Assembly: GCA_947310385.1 (NCBI GenBank)
Contig: OX371223.1
Coordinates: 363,089,249-363,153,248 of the forward strand
Direction: 5' to 3'
DNA length: 64,000 bases
Origin: Nephrotoma appendiculata
Taxonomy: Eukaryota > Arthropoda > Insecta > Diptera > Tipulidae
In this document: one piece after another, positions 58,461 to 64,000 of the stretch
How the letters are laid out: every line of letters begins with the position of its first letter
Numbering within the stretch: the stretch's first letter is position 1
The notes under the pieces: model-generated
Told to the model about the DNA's origin: nothing
Databases searched by the model: none
Seen by the model: the letters and a program-made list of their open reading frames with translations, nothing else
Made by a program: the position numbers and the translations under genes

Positions 58461-60809
58461 ACTTAAGATCTAAATACAAAAGAATAATAAAATAGGTAGA
58501 AATCCACCGTGCATCAAATATCGACTTATATGCATATACCTCTCGATGTCGTTATAATATTTTTAAACCTGCAAGCGAGTATGTGTGCCGAGAAAATCGA
58601 GATAACAAGGAAATTATTCTGAACCAAAATGAAAATTAAATAAAATTTTAAATATGTGTGTGGTTTGTGTTTTAAGCAGCCACGGTATGTGAGTGTTAAC
58701 CTGATTTTTTTTCTTTTAAATTTTCCTCCTCGCAGACAGGATTGGAAAATCAGTTTGAATCTTAACAGCAAAGCAAGCAAATATAAGAAAATTGAATTAA
58801 AATTGATTGGAATTATGAGTTTCTGTCGTCTTCGTCATCGAATGTTCACAATACAATAAATGGTTATGTACCGAAGAGATTTTGTTGCTTAAGACGATAT
58901 TATATAGAACTTTGATTAGATTATTCTTGGGTAAGATGTTTCTGATTGTTTCTGATTGTTTCTAATAATCCAAGGTAATCCAATAATTTTAATAAATTTC
59001 TAATGCTATTTGATTGTTCGCTAGCTTCAGTAAAGTATAAAGAGAAAATTGATTCGACGAGGTTATGTACGGCATACTATAAGAATCTTGATAAATTAGA
59101 GAACCCTGAGTAGGATAAATAATAAAAAAGGAGATCGGAAATTGATACTCCCGAAATGAAAAATCGCTTGAACACTTGGCCAAATTTTCATTGTTTCTGC
59201 AGAATCGAAGAAGTTGGAGTGGTTGAGTTTATTTATTGTTCTTCATCACATGACTGTTTAGGAAAGAATTAGTAAAGCCCCCTGGTTATTTAGGTCTGTA
59301 TGATGGGATTAAATTTAATAAATTTCCACATGCAAACAATAGTGATGCAGGACTGACTGAATGTGTTTAGGTAAATATTAAAAAAAAAATTTAAAGTTTG
59401 AAGCGTGGTCAAGTTCTAAGAGGTTCTTAGAAGTTTATGGACTTTGTGGGGAAAGTTGGTTAGTAACAGGAAACAAAAATATCAGAGGCTTACTATATAT
59501 ATGGAATTTGACTGCAAATTCGACTACAGACTGAAATAGGCACAAATTAATTCCATAATAATTCATTCAAAATAGAAATATTGACATCTAGTAGTGGTGT
59601 TTATTGCAGCATAAAATTGCCATAGATGCGTGTTGTTCATCGGATGACTCCAAAGTGTGAGTGGAGGCTTCGAGTGACTCTCCATATGGTTTGTTGTTCA
59701 ATTGTTTGAGTCGGGGTAAGTGAGAGCAACTTGATTTTATTATATTGTTTTCTGATTTGCCATTGCACGTACTTTGGTGCTGCATTGTTATAGTTGGGTG
59801 TAGTGGTGTGGATATCTGCACCTGGATTCAGTTTGGGCGAATTTGTGAATTATTTTAGTATCCAATTGTTGTTATTGTACGTAGGCGTATTATTATTAAA
59901 TTAGTTTTCTTACCAACGTTTAATAAAATAGCTACGCAAGTGTGGTCAAGCATCGGCTTAGTTCTATTCGAAATGATCGATTAACGAAGCGCGTGGTAGT
60001 GTTTCAATCAAATTGAATAGTACCAATCGAGATTCATGCTATTCTTTTGAGAAAGAGTTTCTTTCAATCTAATTTAATGATTTACCGAAGTCACGCCTGC
60101 AATTCGTTTTAGAATCCTGTGCTTAACATACAAACAGAGTTTTATCCCAATCGGTAAAGAAATGGATTAGGTTAATTCAAATTGACAATTTTTCAGAGGC
60201 ATTTCTAACATTTATAATAGATTCCCATTCCCATCACCTTCAATTGCAAAATGACTTAACTCTATTGTGAAAAAATTGCAACATGATGGCCAAACCGGTA
60301 GAACCAGCAACATTCCGAAATTATAATTCAAAGTAGTCGCCTCCTAATACTCGAAAACCCCAACACTCAATTTTTTTTATCAGAATCGTACGAGCTGAAT
60401 ATTTTAAATAGCATCCAGAACTCTATCTGAGAAATCCAAAAATAATATTTCCCCAATTTAGAACTCCTAGCAATCGAATTTTGGCACTCGAAGCCCCATT
60501 GTCATCTCACTCATTTTTATAAAAATTTTCCGTTCCAAAAAAAGCCTACATGAATTTTCCCGAAATAAGGACCCGACGCAATTGATTTTTGGTACTCAAA
60601 AACGCCCCTCACCATTGTTGGTTTGCTCGTAAGAGTCAGAAAAAAGGAAAGAGTCCTTTTCCCCACCAGACGACATCAAAGTTGTTTAAGATAAAATAAA
60701 ATGTGAACAAGAGACCATTGTCAATACATCAATTAGAAATCGATTTCTACAAATTAATAATGATACTCATAACACACAACATTTCTGAACCATACCACAT
60801 GTCAGATCT
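57710..60809. other. Gene-poor region
   Basis: AT-rich sequence, with a dinucleotide repeat at 58382-58457. No supported coding. TTTCTGATTG is repeated three times near 58938-58965. Confidence 0.4.
58382..58457. repeat. (TA)n microsatellite
   Basis: About 38 uninterrupted TA dinucleotides. The YIYIYI open frame over it is an artefact of the repeat. Confidence 0.95.
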
Positions 60810-61085
60810 CTAGAAAGCAAAGCACAAGATCCAACATGGTACACATGACTCAATATAATGCAACATAGTGTAGCATGATGCAACATCAAGCAACATGCTG
60901 AAATCAATATCACGAAACACATGTGCAACGTGGTGCAACATCACGCAACATGGTACAACATGACGCAACGTGGCCCAGTATTTCGCAACATGCTGCAACA
61001 CTATAGAGTCTGAATCAGAACTCTTTGTAATCGAAAACCCTATCTTATCAACATTTGATCAAAATCGTTCAAGCCATATAAAATG
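60810..61085. repeat. GCAACATG repeat family, fourth copy
   Basis: An array of GCAACATGRTGCAACAT-like motifs (60835-61000) followed by a tail AATCAGAACTC...TCGAAAACCCTATC...TTCAAGCC. It matches the complement of the unit at 13745-13990. Confidence 0.7.
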
Positions 61086-61519
61086 TTAAAAGAACGCCCC
61101 ATACCCACAAAAAATTAGGACATATCAGAATCGATTACTGGCTCTCGGAATCTTCCCCCCAGCACAAGGTCTTAATGTATCCAAAATTCACGGATGAAGG
61201 TATCATCACTCAAGCAACTGAAATACGTCAAAAATGTGCTGCGAATCATAATTGTCGTGGTAACATTCTTGGCAACCTGGATCGTTTCTTTCGAATAAGC
61301 AACCGACACTCTCAAAGCAACCATTTAATTAGAGATCTACCAGGCACAAGAAGCTGCGCGTGCTAGCTGATCTAATTCTGATTGTAGTTATGGCATTTAG
61401 ACGCGATATATACATTCAGGTCAACTACGTTATAATGCTCCAACCTTAAATGAAGTAGTTATGATATTTATAAAGACGGCGAGCTTCCATGCCATCCTGA
61501 CATCCTCCAAGAAATCCAG

Positions 61520-61868
61520 GGGTGGGATTTTGTAATACATATCACGTTTTTCGATACATATCGAAAATTGTGTCTCTTTTTTCTAGAACAAATTTGCTTA
61601 CTGTTTCGCTTTTCTATTATCCTTTTTTATTGCGATCGCAGTTTCCTAGAACAATTTTGTTGTTTGTTTCGTTTTTCGATAAAGTGTCATTTATAAAACA
61701 AACTAATGATAGAAAGAGAGTAGAGAGGCATACTGTTCTATTCAAGCTTGCTGAGATCGCAATAAAAACAACATAATTGAAAAATGAAAAAACGTTCAAT
61801 ATTATTCATGATGAAAGAGATGTAAATTTCTACAATATCGAAAAAATTGATGTTACAAAATCCCACCC
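61520..61868. mobile_element. MITE A inside the Helitron relic
   Basis: About 349 bp with inverted ends GGGTGGGATTTTGTAA / TTACAAAATCCCACCC and an AT-rich interior containing repeated TCGATA/TATCGA. Its right end abuts MITE B. No target duplication resolved. Confidence 0.7.
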
Positions 61869-61870
61869 GA

Positions 61871-62210
61871 GGGGTGACCTGTTGTAACATAACATTTTCG
61901 ATACTTTGTCGAAATTTATGTCTCTTTTTCCTAAACTGAAATTGGCGATTGTTTCGTTTATAAATTATTTCTTTTCTATTGCTATCACAACCTACTAGAA
62001 TAAATGCGACAATGATCTCTTTCTCTAATTTCGTTGAAGTATCGTAAACAAATTATTTGGTCATAGAAATAGAGTAGATTATCACAATTTTTTAATCTAG
62101 CAAGCTTGAAAATGATATAAAATATGAAATAATATCCGAATTTATTCTAGAGAAGCGAGACATAAACTTTGATAAATTATCGAAATTGTGAGGTTATAAC
62201 ATGGAGCTGT
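61871..62210. mobile_element. MITE B, diverged relative next to MITE A
   Basis: Ends GGGGTGACCTGTTGTAACATAACATTTTCGATA and, inverted, CGAAATTGTGAGGTTATAACATGGAGCTGTC. It resembles MITE A in layout and subterminal motifs but is diverged. The exact right boundary is uncertain. Confidence 0.5.
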
Positions 62211-62462
62211 CTTTAATAGAGTGCGATACTTATTATTAGTTCTGGTAAGCTGACACAACAATTGTTAGTTGACTCGTTTCTACAAGTTGCAGGTAACCCC
62301 CTCATTAACATTTACGCACAATCAGCAGCACTTCACAGCTGAGCAATATAAAGAACTCGCAGATCATATGGAGAACTTGGCCGGTAGTATTTCGATTATT
62401 TTCTCATGGAGCTTCGAAGGATGCACGTTGGCGTGAAATTGCTGAAAATTCGAGACCTGTGG

Positions 62463-62757
62463 CACTATTCTGGTGATTCCTCGGGAATAGGGAACTGGGG
62501 AAAGAATTTATGTGTAATTTTTGTTCAAATATTTTTTTTTCCGGCCTGCTAATTATAAAAGTTTGATGTAAATATTTATAAATCGGGAATACTTTTTCCA
62601 TATATAAATTTGCAGGGAGAATTATTCCCAATTTAATTTTGTTTTCAAAAAATTGAATACTAGATTTTTACCTCAGTATGCTGGAAAATATTTGAACAGA
62701 AATTACACATAAATTCTTTTCCCAGTTCCCTATTCCCGGGAAATTACCAGAATAGTG
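62463..62757. mobile_element. MITE C with about 72-bp inverted repeats
   Basis: 295 bp; left end CACTATTCTGGTGATTCCTC, right complement CACTATTCTGGTAATTTCCC. The inverted repeats run through GGGAATAGGGAACTGG and GAATTTATGTGTAATTT to TTCAAATATTT. It interrupts the Helitron frame between the blocks at 62460 and 62780. No clear target duplication. Confidence 0.82.
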
Positions 62758-63490
62758 TCACTGGAGAGATATCTTCAGGTAGACCGGATTTAGTGGTGCG
62801 AATTTTTTAGTTTTTTTCTAGGAAGTCGAGTGTTTGATGATAATCACAAAACGTTGAATTTTTGGAATACTATTGAACACGTCTACACGTGATATTAAGA
62901 GTCCGAAGACCGTGATCGCTCCTGAAGTAATCTGGCGTTTAAGAGAATTTACAATGCACGATCGCTCAGATGCTGTCATGAGGCTCCTAGTACATTTGCC
63001 AAATCAGCAACAAATTATCTTCAAGACGCAGGTCTTACGGAAGAGGCATTGTTACCATCTCAAATGAACAAAACTTAATTGGAGTCTTGGTTTGAATTGA
63101 AGACATCTGATGAAGATGCTCGGCAATATCCCTATATACACGGACAATCTATATAATTATGTTTATGTGCTGGGTAAATGGAATAAGCTGGGCATGGATT
63201 AAGATGTGTATTATTTTTGCAACAAAGAATGTCGTACTCTAGCAGATGAACAAATCGAGAAGTTCAATGAGGCTCAAACCAACGGATATATCAAGATAAT
63301 TGTAGCAGTAGGCAACATGCATGAAAAGCAGAAGCTCTTTGACCTTGACGGTCCCGGTGGCTCTGGAAATCGGAAATTCCTGCCAGAATACAGAAAGGAA
63401 GGCTCACTGCCCATACCAGATTCAAATTGCCCGTACCTTTGCTAGATACATTTGCCAGAAGCTCTCACGAGAATAGACTTCACTGCATCG

Positions 63491-64000
63491 ACCAATTCCT
63501 GTATTAACTGATGCAATCTGACAGTGCAATCTGACAGTGTGGCAATTTTTGAAGATGGCGTCAAATTCGAAGATATGCGGTGAGAATTTATCTAAAATAG
63601 TCATCGTTGCACCAACATCGACATTGGATACACAAACGGATGAAATGAATCGAAAAAATGTACATGAAAATCGGAGAAGATCCTAATGATATTTTTAAAT
63701 TCTTCATTGAATTTCCCAACGATCAAACTCCATCTGGTATGCTAGCTCATGTGCGTTTTCTGAAAAAAGGTATAATCATTATACTTCTGAGAATCCTCAA
63801 TCTAAAAAAGGGATTGTGTAATGTCGATTGATTATCGAAGAACCCGCTCGGAATTTTTCGTTTTCTCCCAAAATTTTTCGGAGTGCAATGAAGGAGGAAG
63901 TGTACGACTGATAATTTCGAATTGATCTGGCACCATCGGAAGCTATAATCTTTCATTTAACTTGCATCACCGACAATTTCCTGTCATTTCAGCCTATGTG
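63491..64000. other. Window end, degenerate sequence
   Basis: Probably a further decayed part of the Helitron helicase, but I found no diagnostic motif. No other feature seen. Confidence 0.3.

Larger units (their letters stand above)
61170..63490 (+). pseudogene. Helitron replicase/helicase relic
   Basis: Pieces in order: LGNLDRFFRISNRHSQSNHLIR (61260-61340) and LRYNAPTLNEVVMI (about 61418-61460); the first MITE pair interrupts at 61520. After it come ASKDARWREIAENSRP (about 62408-62460), then the third MITE; GRPDLVVRIF (62780-62810); APEVIWRLREFTMHDRSDAVMRLLVHLPNQQ (62910-63010); and the helicase start with EKQKLFDLDGPGGSG (63320-63370), where the Walker A GKT is changed to NRK. These blocks are characteristic of RepHel proteins. 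Stops and frameshifts are frequent. More degenerate sequence may continue to the window end. Confidence 0.75.

Noticed and set aside
58294..58479. Open frame rich in Tyr-Ile repeats
   Set aside because: It is only a translation of the (TA)n microsatellite.

Overview
This is eukaryotic DNA, AT-rich and heavily loaded with transposons. I read it as an insect, most likely a lower (nematoceran-type) dipteran. The reasons are a tachykinin-related-peptide precursor with FxGxR-amide repeats, a divergent chemosensory ionotropic receptor, BEL/Pao and Gypsy LTR elements, I-clade and Jockey LINEs, and Tc1, hAT and Helitron relics. The species cannot be fixed from the sequence alone. There is no operon structure and no CRISPR array, and I recognised no tRNA or rRNA gene.

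Two host genes can be supported. (1) An ionotropic receptor (minus strand, 683-2652) is split by a 140-bp MITE. Removing the MITE plus one copy of its 3-bp target duplication (143 nt) puts the two halves in one frame. (2) A tachykinin (Tk) gene on the minus strand has five coding exons between 30545 and 18265. All internal splice phases agree, giving about 459 residues with nine amidated peptide units. Its 10.6-kb third intron holds BEL/Pao and LINE relics, a nested TIR transposon family with 10-bp target duplications, a solo LTR, a MITE and a decayed satellite.

Layout: 0.7-2.7 kb ionotropic receptor; 4.2-11.4 kb a fold-back element (long inverted repeats, 9-bp target duplication) that contains a Jockey 3' end and was later hit by an I-type LINE; 11.6-12.4 kb Tc1 relic; 13-14 kb palindromic repeats rich in GCAACATG; 14.6-17.6 kb retroelement-like sequence with a TATA/initiator promoter; 18.3-30.6 kb Tk; 34-35.9 kb BEL/Pao relic; 37.6-38.3 kb satellite; 39.3-48.65 kb a decayed Gypsy element interrupted by a young, 5,385-bp BEL/Pao element (42591-47975) with near-identical LTRs, a tRNA-Phe primer site and only Gag-protease coding; 49-52.8 kb gene-poor; 52.9-54.5 kb BEL/Pao relic; 55.2-55.95 kb array of pogo-like termini; 56.3-57.5 kb hAT relic; 61-63.6 kb Helitron relic carrying three MITEs.

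The strongest candidates for undescribed biology are: the nine-unit Tk precursor with peptides split across introns and atypical units; the Gag-protease-only BEL/Pao element whose C-terminal third replaces reverse transcriptase and integrase; the fold-back element with a Jockey tail in its arms; and the nested TIR family with 10-bp target duplications. Intact open frames are few, so most transposon calls rest on conserved motifs read across frameshifts.
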